From Bradyrhizobium niftali (lineage in GTDB: Bacteria > Pseudomonadota > Alphaproteobacteria > Rhizobiales > Xanthobacteraceae), in NCBI RefSeq assembly GCF_004571025.1, contig NZ_SPQT01000001.1, forward strand, positions 1,054,001 to 1,118,000: a DNA stretch of 64,000 nt, given 5' to 3'. A program made the position numbers and the translations under genes. The notes below the pieces were generated by a model. That model was not told where the DNA came from. It did not search any database and saw nothing but the letters and a program-made list of their open reading frames with translations. Position 1 is the stretch's first letter. Each line of letters starts with the position of its first letter. Positions 17,589 through 26,531 of this stretch are shown piece after piece.

Positions 17589-17816
17589 TTACGATTGGCC
17601 GCCCTTGCGGCCTGCCTCGCTGGCCTTGTCGCGATCGTTGGCGAAGTTTCCAGGTTTACCCGATGAGCTGCTGCCCTGCTGGCCGGGTTTGTTGCCGCCC
17701 TGGCTTTGCTGTCCTTGCTGGCCGTGGCTATGTTCGCCCCTCTTCTTGCCCGCTTCGGACGCGCGTTGTGGATCGTTCGCAAAGTTACCGCCACCGCCGC
17801 GTTGTTCGTTTGCCAT
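17589..17816 (-). CDS. KGG-repeat stress-induced protein (con-10/GsiB-like)
   Basis: A 75-residue, very hydrophilic protein with two copies of GNFANDxxxASEAGxKxG separated by a Gln/Gly/Ser spacer. This is the KGG (stress-induced, con-10-like) repeat found in desiccation and general-stress proteins. Start ATG 17816 has GCAGGAG eight to ten bases upstream. It is probably intrinsically disordered. The stress theme fits its neighbours. Confidence 0.85.
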   Translation of the reverse strand: MANEQRGGGGNFANDPQRASEAGKKRGEHSHGQQGQQSQGGNKPGQQGSSSSGKPGNFANDRDKASEAGRKGGQS

Positions 17817-17898
17817 GTCGATGCTCCTGCTTTGTTGCCCAGCCTCCGCAAAATCCCAACCGAAGAGGGGCTGTCTCGTTCCTGGGAGCGTCACGACA

Positions 17899-18546
17899 TT
17901 AAAGATTATTCGCGAGCATGTTGCGCGCGGCCTGGCGCCGCGCCTCGGCGCCACCGACGCCGTGCATCAAGGCGATCTCGCCCTGTTGCTCATGGCGCAT
18001 CGCATGCGCCATCAGCCGAAGCCGGGGATCACCGGCTGAATGCCATTCTTGGTCCATCATCCGAGCCGCGCCGGCATAGTGCAGGCTCGTGAGCCGGATA
18101 AAAATCGAGCCGCCGCTTGTCGTCATGCGCATCGCGTGCTTCCGCCATCTGTGCCGCCGTCAGGTAGCCCGGCATTGCCGACATCTCTTCGGCCGAGCAC
18201 ACCGTCATGGGATCACTGACCCACCCCGCCAGCGCGCGAAGATCATGTTCTGTCCGGCTTGGGATGCCACCATGAGAGCGGCCAAGGCACGCAGATGGGG
18301 ATCCTGTGCCCACGCGACCGCAAGGCGGGCAAGCGTGATTCCCTGCTGATGGTGCGTCGTCATGTGGCGCATGTAGCGTTGATCCTCATCCCGGGATCTG
18401 CTTAGGAGCGGCAGAGCAACTGAAAGCGCGTCGGCCAATCCAAGGCTGGCCGACAAAGCCAGAACGGAGCGGGCGCCCAATGCCCAACGTGTGCGAACCG
18501 TACCGTTGCCGGTGTGGGTGCCCGATCGGCCACCGGAGCCATGCAA
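17899..18546 (-). pseudogene. DUF305 protein with two frameshifts
   Basis: Three phases in series give one protein: YMRHMTTHHQQGITLARLA, then ALAGWVSDPMTVCSAEEM and LTAAQMAEARDAHDDK, then SIFIRLTSLHYAGAARMMDQ and HAMRHEQQGEI. HMTTHHQQGI and the later H..GA..M are DUF305 hallmarks, suggesting metal binding. Phase changes occur near 18235 and 18110. The N-terminus includes a hydrophobic segment, so it was a membrane-anchored or exported protein. Confidence 0.7.
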
Positions 18547-18646
18547 ATAGCGGATACATTATGGCCGATGACGGATGGACCAGGAAGCCAATCCAGTAGG
18601 GCTGCTGTAGTTTGAAGATCGGTTGCAGCGATCACTGTTCGTTGTA

Positions 18647-19339
18647 TCAGTCACGCGACAGGATGGCCTCTCGAACAGTTCGGCTCGAGCTTAAGACGGA
18701 AACGAGCCCCAGAGCCATCAACACCAGGCCAGGCCAGTTTGCCGTCCAGCTCCGCCCGTCGTCGCCCGCCTCGGCAATAGGATGGGCGACGGGTGAGGCC
18801 GGAGTCATGGAGACGGCAACCGCGTCACTGGCGGCCGGCGCAGCGGCCAGAGGCGTCTCAACGTCCACCTGGCGCGGCGTGGGGCGATCAAGGTTGAGCT
18901 GATCAGTCGCGCGGTCGGCGACGGGTGCCAATGGGACGAGGGCCGCGGCCCCGATAGCGGCATCAGCCACCTTTAGCTTGGACGCGGGCGGCATCGGTTG
19001 AGTGGAGTACAGTAGCTCGGCACGCGCATCCACGAGCGCCTCCTGCTTGACACGATCCTTTGCGGCGTGACGATGCACCGGCTTTTTCACAGTCGCGATC
19101 CCCTCGGCCGCCAGGAACCAGCACCTGCGGTGGCCGTCCAAACGATAAACCCAGCGTTGACCGTCCGCGGTCGACTTGCCGGGCCGCGGCAAGCACTCCG
19201 TTTCAGTGGATGCAGGCGCAGCGGCTGTCTGGGGAGCGATACCGAAGAAATCTGCAAATGGATTCGAAGATGCAGGCGCCGTTGAAAATCCTGCGAGAAG
19301 GACAAAAGCGCTGAAGCAGAATCGCAAATGACCGGACAT
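18647..19339 (-). CDS. exported protein with C-terminal membrane anchor
   Basis: A 230-residue protein with a signal peptide (FCFSAFVLLAGFSTAPASS) and a mature N-terminal part containing two cysteines around WVYRLDGHRRCWF. A long Ala/Pro-rich linker follows, then a C-terminal hydrophobic helix in the segment NWPGLVLMALGLVSVL. The helix module recurs in the small protein at 1616-1843. The Cys-containing block DGQRWVYRLDGHRRCWFLA is the likely folded domain. The stretch 19340-20004 upstream holds no gene. Confidence 0.65.
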   Translation of the reverse strand: MSGHLRFCFSAFVLLAGFSTAPASSNPFADFFGIAPQTAAAPASTETECLPRPGKSTADGQRWVYRLDGHRRCWFLAAEGIATVKKPVHRHAAKDRVKQEALVDARAELLYSTQPMPPASKLKVADAAIGAAALVPLAPVADRATDQLNLDRPTPRQVDVETPLAAAPAASDAVAVSMTPASPVAHPIAEAGDDGRSWTANWPGLVLMALGLVSVLSSSRTVREAILSRD

Positions 19340-20004
19340 GAAAACCCCCGGTGTTGCGCCCCCCAGCAGGATCCTTCGCTGCGACCTGGGTCACAATGCG
19401 GCTCAAATCGGGCAATGCGGTGGATACATTCTGGCCCGGACGAGATCCGGCCGCACAAAAGCACCCACTATTGCGCGCCGGCTATGATCGGTGCCGGACT
19501 ATCCGGATAAATGATCCTGAGCATGCCCGTAGACAGGCCAATCGAAAGAACAGCTCAGCGAGCTAATGAGGCCAAATCATAGATGGCGCGCGTACTTAGT
19601 TAGGTTGCGAGAATGTTCGAAAGCGGACAGACGCGATTTTTGCGCTGGACTAGCTGCGACCGATTCCCGGCGCCCGATGCGCTTGGGACGTGACGGTCTC
19701 GTTTTTTCTCACGCTGATCCCACGCGCAGACGTCATCGTTTGCGACACGGCATTCGCTGTAGGACCGACGTTGCTCTGTTTCGGCGGCCTTCGAGGCCAA
19801 GCAGCGCCGCGCCCGCTCGATCTTCAGCGAGGCGCGACGTGCGCAAACCAAGCCGACCGTATGATCGTTGACCACCCCTTTCGCGGCTAAATGGGCCTTT
19901 CCGTGACATTCTCGACCGGCTTTTCGTCTTTGACGAGACAGGCCGACGGTGAATGTATGCGAGCAGCCGTCGAACCAGGCGAGAAGGGCAAATAGTCTGT
20001 CGCA
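19340..20004. other. no supported gene
   Basis: About 660 bases between the divergent exported-protein gene and the 3' end of the molybdenum oxidoreductase operon. Short frames only; no motif, RNA gene or clear terminator recognised. Confidence 0.45.
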
Positions 20005-22212
20005 TCAGGTGAGCAGCTTATCCAGCGTGATCGGGAAGCGGCGGATGCGTTTGCCAGTGGCGTGATAGACGGCGTTTGCGATCGCCGCGGGGACGCCGAC
20101 GATGCCGATTTCGCCCAGGCCCTTGACGCCAAGCCGGTTGATGTGGTCGTCGCGCTCATCGACGAAGATCACATCGATGTCGTGAATGTCGGCATTCACG
20201 GGGATGTGGTACTCGGCGATATTCGCGTTCATGATCCGGCCGAACCGGTGATCCATCACCGTCTCCTCGTGCAGGGCCATCCCGATCCCCCAAACCACTC
20301 CGCCCATGATCTGGCTGCGGCCGGTCTTGGTGTTGAGAATCCGCCCGGCTGCGACGGCGCTCACGACTCGCGTGACGCGGATGACGCCGAGCTGCTCGTC
20401 GACCTTCACCTCTGCAAATACGGCTGAATGCGTGTTGCGGGCGTGCGATTTGTCCTCCGCGAAGTGATTGAGCTTGTGCTTCTCGATCCGTTCGAGCTTG
20501 CCGTAGCGCATCGCATCCGTGATCGGGACCGCACGGCTCTTCTCGCCGTTGCTGGCGATGGTGCCGTCGACGAGGATGACTTCGGCCGCATCGATACCGG
20601 CGAGGGGCGAAGAGGGCATTGCACTGGCGAGGCGCGCGAGCTCCTGGCGAATGTCTTCGGCTGCTCCCAGTACCGCATGCGCGCTCGATGCAGCCATCCA
20701 GGAACCGCCCTCGACGGGAGCTTGCGGCAGGGTCGAGTCGGCGAGCTTGACGCTAATGTTCTCGATCGGCAGCCCGAGTGCATCGGCCGCCACCTGCGCC
20801 ACGATGGTGTAGGTGCCGGTGCCGATGTCGGACGCCGCGCAGAATACCTCGGCATGGCCATTGGCGGTCAGCACGATGCGGACCGCGACCGGCATCTGCA
20901 GCGCCTCCCACACGCCTGTCGCCATACCCCAGCCGACCAGTTCCTTGTCATCACGCATCGAGCGCGCGGCGGGATTGCGCTTGCTCCAGCCGAAGGCCTC
21001 CGCGCCGCGGGCGTAGCATTCGCGCAGCTGCTTGCTGGTGTAGGGCAGGTCTTCGCTCTGGTCGCGATCCGAGTAGCATTTCAGCCGCAGTTCGATGGGA
21101 TCGAGCTTGAGCGCGACGGCCAGCTCGTCCATGGCGCATTCGAGCGCGCAGACGCCCGAAGCCGCGCCGGGCGCGCGCATGTCGCAGGGGGTGGAGACGT
21201 CGAGGCGCACGACCTTGTGGGAATAATGGCTGTTCCGGCTCTTGTAGAGCTGTTCCGCCCAGCCGCTGTCGTTGCGCGCGAAATCCTCGTAGCGCGAGGT
21301 GACGGCGGTGGCCTCGTGCATGACTGCCTCCAGCGCGCCGTCCGGCTTTGCGCCGAGCCCGACATGCTCGATCGTCGCCGGCCGGTAACCGAGCCCGTAC
21401 ATCTGCTGGCGCGTCAGCACGACGCGTACGGACCGCTTCAAGGCAAGTGCGCCCAGCGTCGCCAGCACCACCTGGTATTGCGGCCGCAGACCGGAGCCGA
21501 AAGCGCCGCCGACATAGGGCGAGAGCACGCGGATCTCGTCCGGCTGCTTGTCGAGCACGCCGCAGAGATATCTGTGAACGTTCAGGACGCCTTGCGTCTT
21601 GTCGTAAACGGTGAGCCTGCCGTTGCCGTCCCAGACAGCCGTGGTCGCAAAGAGTTCCATCGGGTTGTGATGCTCGGTCGGAACGAAGTAGTCCGCCTCG
21701 TGCCGCATGGCCGCTCCGGCAAGCGCTCCTGCGGCGTCGCCCCGCGGCTCGTGCGGCCTCTTCACTTCGGTCGCCCTGTTGCGCCCGGTTTCGAGCTCGG
21801 TCGCAAACGTGTGATCCTCTTGATATTCGACACGCACCAGGGTCGCGGCGAATTTCGCGGTTTCCCACTCCGTCGCCACGACCAGCGCGATCGGCTGGCC
21901 GTTGAATTTGATAATGTCATCGTAGAGCGGACGGAAGGGCGAACCTTCGTCCGGCGCCACCTCGTCCTTCCAGGCCTCGACCTTGTCGGCGAGCGGCGGG
22001 CGATGCGCGTGGGTGAGCACGTCGAGCACGCCCGTGACCTTCAGCGCCTCGCTGGTGTCGAGGCGGGCAATCCGCCCGCGTGGAATTGTGGCCTCGACGA
22101 CGAAACCATGGACGAGACCGTCGACCGTGAATTCGCCGGCATATTTGGCGGCCCCGGTGACCTTGGCCCGACCGTCGACGCGAGACGTTGCTGTTCCGAC
22201 ATAGGCGTTCAT
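20005..22212 (-). CDS. xanthine dehydrogenase family, molybdopterin-binding subunit (PaoC/YagR-like)
   Basis: A 735-residue catalytic subunit of a molybdenum hydroxylase. I chose ATG 22212 (GAGGGA just before); TTG 22227 is also in frame. Cofactor-binding blocks are GGAFGSGLRPQYQ, APGAASGVCALE and VEGGSWMAASS, with the catalytic Glu in KGLGEIG near the C-terminus. It would oxidise an aldehyde or heteroaromatic substrate with water as oxygen donor. It is the last gene of a three-gene operon (2Fe-2S, FAD, Mo), seven bases after the FAD gene. The length fits the PaoC/YagR branch. Confidence 0.92.
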   Translation of the reverse strand: MNAYVGTATSRVDGRAKVTGAAKYAGEFTVDGLVHGFVVEATIPRGRIARLDTSEALKVTGVLDVLTHAHRPPLADKVEAWKDEVAPDEGSPFRPLYDDIIKFNGQPIALVVATEWETAKFAATLVRVEYQEDHTFATELETGRNRATEVKRPHEPRGDAAGALAGAAMRHEADYFVPTEHHNPMELFATTAVWDGNGRLTVYDKTQGVLNVHRYLCGVLDKQPDEIRVLSPYVGGAFGSGLRPQYQVVLATLGALALKRSVRVVLTRQQMYGLGYRPATIEHVGLGAKPDGALEAVMHEATAVTSRYEDFARNDSGWAEQLYKSRNSHYSHKVVRLDVSTPCDMRAPGAASGVCALECAMDELAVALKLDPIELRLKCYSDRDQSEDLPYTSKQLRECYARGAEAFGWSKRNPAARSMRDDKELVGWGMATGVWEALQMPVAVRIVLTANGHAEVFCAASDIGTGTYTIVAQVAADALGLPIENISVKLADSTLPQAPVEGGSWMAASSAHAVLGAAEDIRQELARLASAMPSSPLAGIDAAEVILVDGTIASNGEKSRAVPITDAMRYGKLERIEKHKLNHFAEDKSHARNTHSAVFAEVKVDEQLGVIRVTRVVSAVAAGRILNTKTGRSQIMGGVVWGIGMALHEETVMDHRFGRIMNANIAEYHIPVNADIHDIDVIFVDERDDHINRLGVKGLGEIGIVGVPAAIANAVYHATGKRIRRFPITLDKLLT

Positions 22213-22219
22213 CGGTCCC

Positions 22220-23236
22220 TCACGCAATCTTCTTGTGAGCTTGCGATTGCGGCGTGGCGCTTGCGGCCTGCATCAGCGTCCGCACGATGGCCCGGCGCGC
22301 GAGCTCGACCTTGAAGCCGTTATGGGCAGAGGCCCTTGCGCCCTGCAGCAGGAAATCCGCAGCGTGCGAGAAGTGCTCCACTGTTGCCGCTTGGCCGCGT
22401 AACGCCGCTTCGGCCTCAAAGCTGCGCCAGGGCTTGTGGGCGACGCCGCCGAGTGCCACGCGCGCCTCGCTGATGGCGTTGCCCTCGAGTTCGAGCGCAG
22501 CCGCGACCGAGACCAGGGCGAAGGCATAAGACAGGCGGTCGCGGACTTTCAGATAGCTGTAGTTATGGGCAAAGCCGCGTGGCGGCAGTTCGATTGCCGT
22601 GATGATCTCGCCGGTATCGAGGTTGGTATCGATGTGAGGCGTGTCGCCGGGCAGCCGATGGAAATCGGTCAATGCTATCGTCCGCTCACCGGATGGGCCT
22701 GCGATGTGCACGAACGCGCCGAGCGCAGCCAGCGCCACGCTCATGTCGGACGGATTGGTTGCGATGCAGGCGGCGCTCGTGCCGAGGATCGCATGGTTGC
22801 GGTTGAGGCCGTCGATCGCCGAGCAGCCGCTGCCGTGAGTTCGCTTGTTGCAGGGCGTTGCCGTATCATAAAAATAGGCGCAACGCGTTCGCTGCATCAG
22901 ATTGCCGCCGACGGAGGCCATGTTGCGCAATTGCGCCGAAGCTCCGGCGAGGATGGCGCTGGCGACCAGCGGGTAGCGCTGCTCGATGAGCGGATGGTAG
23001 GCAAAATCGGAGTTCGGCACCAAGGCGCCGATGCGCAGACCTCCGTCGGCAGTCTCCTCGATCTTGCGGAGCGGCAGGCGAGAGATGTCGATCAGCCAGG
23101 ACGGCTGCTCGACGTTCTCCTTCATCAGGTCGATCAAATTGGTGCCGCCGGCGATGAGCTTGGCACCGGGATGGGCGGTGAGCAGGAGAATCGCATCGGC
23201 GACGTCGGCGGCGCGGGAGTACTGGAAGTTGATCAT
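22220..23236 (-). CDS. xanthine dehydrogenase family, FAD-binding subunit (PaoB/YagS-like)
   Basis: A 338-residue flavoprotein subunit. FAD contacts are visible in [15 protein letters not shown] and [13 protein letters not shown]. After the latter comes a cysteine-rich insertion ([20 protein letters not shown], then SGC), like the one that holds an extra Fe-S cluster in E. coli PaoB. This argues for the PaoABC branch rather than classic xanthine dehydrogenase. The start overlaps the stop of the 2Fe-2S gene by ATGA. Confidence 0.92.
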   Translation of the reverse strand: MINFQYSRAADVADAILLLTAHPGAKLIAGGTNLIDLMKENVEQPSWLIDISRLPLRKIEETADGGLRIGALVPNSDFAYHPLIEQRYPLVASAILAGASAQLRNMASVGGNLMQRTRCAYFYDTATPCNKRTHGSGCSAIDGLNRNHAILGTSAACIATNPSDMSVALAALGAFVHIAGPSGERTIALTDFHRLPGDTPHIDTNLDTGEIITAIELPPRGFAHNYSYLKVRDRLSYAFALVSVAAALELEGNAISEARVALGGVAHKPWRSFEAEAALRGQAATVEHFSHAADFLLQGARASAHNGFKVELARRAIVRTLMQAASATPQSQAHKKIA

Positions 23237-23724
23237 GGCCGCCCCACTGCCTGCTGGATGGCGGCGACGATGTTGGGATAGGCGCCGCAGCGGCAGAGAT
23301 TTCCGCTCATCAGCTCCCGGATCTCGTCAGCATCCCCGGCGCGACCTTCGGCGAGCAAACCGGCCGCCGAACAAATCTGTCCCGGCGTGCAATAGCCGCA
23401 TTGGAAGGCGTCGTGGTCGATGAAGGCCTGCTGCAATGGATGCAGCGCTCCATCCCTGGCAAGACCTTCGATGGTCGTGATCTCCGCGCCGTCCGTCATG
23501 ACGGCGAGCGTCAGGCAGGAATTGACCCGCCGACCATCGACCAGTACCGTACAGGCGCCGCATTGACCGTGATCGCAGCCTTTTTTGGTGCCGGTCAGCG
23601 CAAGATGGTCACGCAATGCGTCCAGCAGCGTGGTCCAGGGCACGAGGTCCAGCGTGCGCCTGACGCCATTGACGACGAGGTTGGTTGGGATGCGATTGGC
23701 AACTTGATTTGCGACATCAGCCAT
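23233..23724 (-). CDS. xanthine dehydrogenase family, 2Fe-2S subunit (PaoA/YagT-like)
   Basis: A 163-residue small subunit. I chose ATG 23724, with CAGGGAAAACGAC before it; the frame remains open further upstream. The plant-type cluster is in [18 protein letters not shown] and the second cluster in [10 protein letters not shown] and [13 protein letters not shown]. It passes electrons from the Mo site to the FAD. E. coli PaoA has a Tat signal; none is seen here, so the complex is probably cytoplasmic. First gene of the operon. Confidence 0.92.
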   Translation of the reverse strand: MADVANQVANRIPTNLVVNGVRRTLDLVPWTTLLDALRDHLALTGTKKGCDHGQCGACTVLVDGRRVNSCLTLAVMTDGAEITTIEGLARDGALHPLQQAFIDHDAFQCGYCTPGQICSAAGLLAEGRAGDADEIRELMSGNLCRCGAYPNIVAAIQQAVGRP

Positions 23725-24308
23725 GTCGTTTTCCCTGCGGTGGAGGCCGAGCTGAGAAGTCAAACCTGCTGGCGAGAGTGCGCCAGTTTCCGCTCGCCAT
23801 TCGCGCCCAACGGTCGGCCAATCGCTTTGTTCCATGCAGCTCTCCGGAACGGAACCTGAGCCCTCATGATCTCATTGGAATCCCGGGTGGGGCAAGTGGT
23901 GCATTCGACGAGGGACAGCGAGTCGGAAATCCGTCTGGGAAACTCCCTGGCTGGACCGGGTTTTGCCTGCGATCACGGACATAGCATCACGCTACATCTC
24001 GCATTTCCGTTTTCGGCTGAGCCTGCACTCGATGGGTGCCGAAAGCAGAATGTCGGGGCGGGGAAGCGGCTTCTGGCGCTAAGCGGCCATTGAGCAAGCG
24101 AACGGGCTAACGGGCGCGTTTGAGCGACGGCGAGCCAATCGATAAGCTGCCGAGAGCCTATTCGGCGACAGTCGCAGCAATGACGCACGGCAATCGCAGC
24201 GAATAGCGCTGGCGTGTTGCATGGCATCATTAGCGTCCGACAGGAACCTTCCGAAGCTCCCACGCTCATCGAGGACGAAGCGCTGACAATTCCCGATCAG
24301 GGCGACAT
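23725..24308. other. intergenic, no supported gene
   Basis: Holds the promoter region of the molybdenum oxidoreductase operon (leftward) and the leader of the membrane-protein gene (rightward). No regulator gene, RNA or palindromic operator was recognised. Confidence 0.4.
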
Positions 24309-24794
24309 TTGCGATGGACGCCCGTCGTCGCAGGCGCGTTCGTCGCAACGGCATTTACCTTTATTCTGGTGACCTTTGGCGTCGCCATCGGTCTCGGTGT
24401 CAGCTCAACCTCGCCAACCTGGCGAGACGCGTCTCCCGCGCTGTCGCTACTCTCTGGGCTCTATTTGATCTCGCAGGCGATCGTCAGTTTTGGTCTGGGC
24501 GGCTACATTGCGGGGCGAGTTCGCGGCGGCATCGATGCGACGAGCGGTGCCGAAAGGGAGATGCGCGACGGACTTCATGGGCTGGCGGCATGGGCGCTCG
24601 CGGTCCTACTTGGCGCTGTCCTGGCAGGTATTGTTGGCGCGGCCGCGGTCAATCGCGCGTCTTCATCGACGACATTGGCCAACAATACGGTTGCCGAGCC
24701 GCTCCTGAGCTACGAACTCGATCGGCTGTTGCGCTCCCCGCGTCGGCCTGCGAATGCCGATATCAGCGCCGAACGCGCCGAGGCGGGCCTGTGA
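24309..24794 (+). CDS. membrane protein, possibly N-terminal half of a split gene
   Basis: A 161-residue protein with three or four hydrophobic helices (VVAGAFVATAFTFILVTFGV, LSLLSGLYLISQAIVSFGLG, and the region from WALAVLLGAV). No ATG exists; TTG 24309 is the only usable start, with AGGGCGACA upstream. It ends in a soluble segment (LLSYELDRLLRSPRR). The next frame starts within its stop (GTGA). I recall homologs in which both parts form one membrane protein, so an internal deletion or frameshift near 24790 is likely. Confidence 0.6.
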   Translation: MRWTPVVAGAFVATAFTFILVTFGVAIGLGVSSTSPTWRDASPALSLLSGLYLISQAIVSFGLGGYIAGRVRGGIDATSGAEREMRDGLHGLAAWALAVLLGAVLAGIVGAAAVNRASSSTTLANNTVAEPLLSYELDRLLRSPRRPANADISAERAEAGL

Positions 24795-25060
24795 ACGGAG
24801 ATGACCGGACCTATCTGATCCAGCAGATCCAGGCGCTGACGGGCCTTTCGGCCGGCGACTCCGAGCGGCGGGTCGATCAGGCCATAGCGAGCTCGAAAAC
24901 GGCAATCGCTCATGCGCGTCGCAGCACGATCGTTCTCGCGTTCTCCTTGGCCGTGGCCACACTGCTCGGGGCTGTGAGCGCTTGGGCGGCGGCAGTTGCC
25001 GGCGGTCGGCACCGCGACGGCGCGCCGCTCCCGGAGTGGATGGCCTTGCCGACAGATTAG
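24791..25060 (+). CDS. membrane protein, possibly C-terminal half of the split gene
   Basis: GTG 24791 overlaps the preceding stop as GTGA. The 89-residue product begins NGDDRTYLIQQIQALTGLSA, continues with a helical segment (ERRVDQAIASSKTAIAHARR) and one transmembrane helix (IVLAFSLAVATLLGAVSAW), and contains AGGRHRDG near its end. The overlap would allow coupled translation, but continuity of the domain with the upstream frame suggests a fission rather than two native genes. Confidence 0.5.
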   Translation: MNGDDRTYLIQQIQALTGLSAGDSERRVDQAIASSKTAIAHARRSTIVLAFSLAVATLLGAVSAWAAAVAGGRHRDGAPLPEWMALPTD

Positions 25061-25390
25061 AGCCAAAGAGAACGGCCGTGCCATAGGCTCAGTCCGTGGG
25101 CCGGCGTGCCAGCCCATTCGATCGTGGCGGTGCCGCCGGACGCCAGGGCAGCGATTGCGGCCTTTCGGGCCAGATAATCGTGCGGCAAATCATCAGAGAA
25201 TTCCGGATCAGAGAATTCCGGCGAAATGGCTGAGGACCTCGAATTCGCGTCCGCTTGCGACGCCGACCAGCGTGATGCCGTTGCAGCCGTCCGTATTGCG
25301 AGCGCGGTAGGCGCGATTATGACGCCGGCGCCCCCCGTGCTCAGATAGGAAGGCCAAGTTGCGGCTCTTTGGTCGTCGGACTGCAGAGAG
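25057..25390 (-). pseudogene. frameshifted unknown protein with internal tandem repeat
   Basis: One minus-strand phase gives DGCNGITLVGVASGREFEVL then SHFAGI. Another continues SPEFSDPEFSDDLPHDYLAR then KAAIAALASGGTATIEWAGT, ending HGRSLWL. The two fit together as one protein with a frameshift near 25220, next to a 15-bp tandem duplication. I do not recognise the family. Confidence 0.35.
25192..25221. repeat. 15-bp perfect tandem duplication
   Basis: ATCAGAGAATTCCGG occurs twice in direct succession. It adds five codons (PEFSD twice) without changing phase in the putative broken gene on the minus strand. Confidence 0.9.
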
Positions 25391-25468
25391 CATAGCGAGA
25401 TCCCCAGAAGCCGGACCGGTTTGGGAAATGGGTCTCGTTCCGCAGGGGGCCGATCGAAATGCGCCGCT

Positions 25469-26401
25469 CTATCGGAGTATGTCCCTGGCGAGCACTCCAT
25501 GCAGCCGCTCGGAAGCGATACCCGCAAGCTCCTGAATAAAGAGGTCGAGCACGGACGGAGCACGCTCCGCCAGGCGGGTCGCGATCACGAACTTCGACGG
25601 GATGTTGGTTTCACTGGACAGGAGCGCGCGCAATCGCGCCTGCTTCACCCAGGCATGGGCATAGTGATCGGGCAGATAGCCCAGATACTGGCCAGAGAGC
25701 ACGAACATGGCTTGCGCCTCCATGTTCGAGGCTGTGGCGCGGGTGACGGCGTTGGGAAAGTGCTGCAGTTCTCGCTTGTTGGCGTAGAGCCTGACGACGA
25801 ACGCGTATTTCCCGATAGCGGTCGCGCTCAAAGCTTCTTCTGGCACGGTGAAGAGAGGGTGTCCGGTGGCGCAATAGAGCGAATGTCGCTCATCCCGCAG
25901 ATAGGAAAATTTGAGGCCCTGATAGGACTGAACCTCCGGCAGGATGGCGATGTCGATGCCGCCATTGCCGAGTTCGGTGACGAGCGCCTCCGGCGCATCG
26001 ATGACGATCTGAACCGTCGCGTCCGGCGCCTTGCGGCTGAGCGCGGCGATCACCTTGTAGATCGGCAGATCTTCATCGGTGATGGTGTTATCGACCAGCC
26101 CAAGGCGCAAGGTTCCGGTTATCCGGTGTTTCAGCGTGCCGATGTCACTCTCGAAGGCGTTGAGAGAGAGGAATAGCACTTTGGACTTCTCGTAAACCGC
26201 CGCGCCGCGGTCGGTGAGTTCGAAGCCGCCGCGACCGCGCCGGCAGAGCCGGAAGCCGAACCGTTCCTCGAGCGCCTTGATGTGGAAGCTGACGGCCGAC
26301 TGACTCAACCCCAGCGCGATCTGTGCTCCCAGAAAGCTGCGATGTTCCACGACGGCCCGGAACACCGCGAGCGAACGAAGATCAGATTGCGCGACCTGCA
26401 T
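25469..26401 (-). CDS. LysR-family transcriptional regulator
   Basis: A 310-residue regulator. Residues 5-65 form the winged helix (LRSLAVFRAVVEHRSFLGAQ, then LGLSQSAVSFHIKALEERFG, then LTDRG). The rest is the periplasmic-binding-like effector domain (GTLRLGLVDN, then EALVTELGNGGIDIAILPEV). It is divergent from the ABC transporter and ureohydrolase operon with 130 bases between starts, the usual arrangement for a LysR activator of that operon. GAGGTC precedes its start. The inducer is presumably the transported compound. Confidence 0.92.
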   Translation of the reverse strand: MQVAQSDLRSLAVFRAVVEHRSFLGAQIALGLSQSAVSFHIKALEERFGFRLCRRGRGGFELTDRGAAVYEKSKVLFLSLNAFESDIGTLKHRITGTLRLGLVDNTITDEDLPIYKVIAALSRKAPDATVQIVIDAPEALVTELGNGGIDIAILPEVQSYQGLKFSYLRDERHSLYCATGHPLFTVPEEALSATAIGKYAFVVRLYANKRELQHFPNAVTRATASNMEAQAMFVLSGQYLGYLPDHYAHAWVKQARLRALLSSETNIPSKFVIATRLAERAPSVLDLFIQELAGIASERLHGVLARDILR

Positions 26402-26531
26402 GAGGACCTCAATACATCACATTTTCTGATATAAGCATAAACACTTTCCTATCCTTCTGTAGTGAAATCCGTGGTGCGCTTTCCCTATCAGGAATGTACC
26501 GCCGCGGCGGCTGCAAAGAGGGGAAACGGAC
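26402..26531. promoter_or_regulatory. divergent promoter region of LysR gene and ABC/ureohydrolase operon
   Basis: An AT-rich interval, unlike its surroundings, with ACATCACATTTTCTGATATA between the two starts and CTATCAGGAATG further right. T-N11-A type LysR half-sites are possible, but I cannot fix one with confidence. AGGGGAAACGGAC before 26532 is the ribosome site of the binding-protein gene. Confidence 0.45.

Noticed and set aside
20428..22314. A 628-codon plus-strand open frame
   Set aside because: It is a shadow of the molybdopterin subunit gene, whose motifs are all on the minus strand; high GC keeps the opposite frame open.
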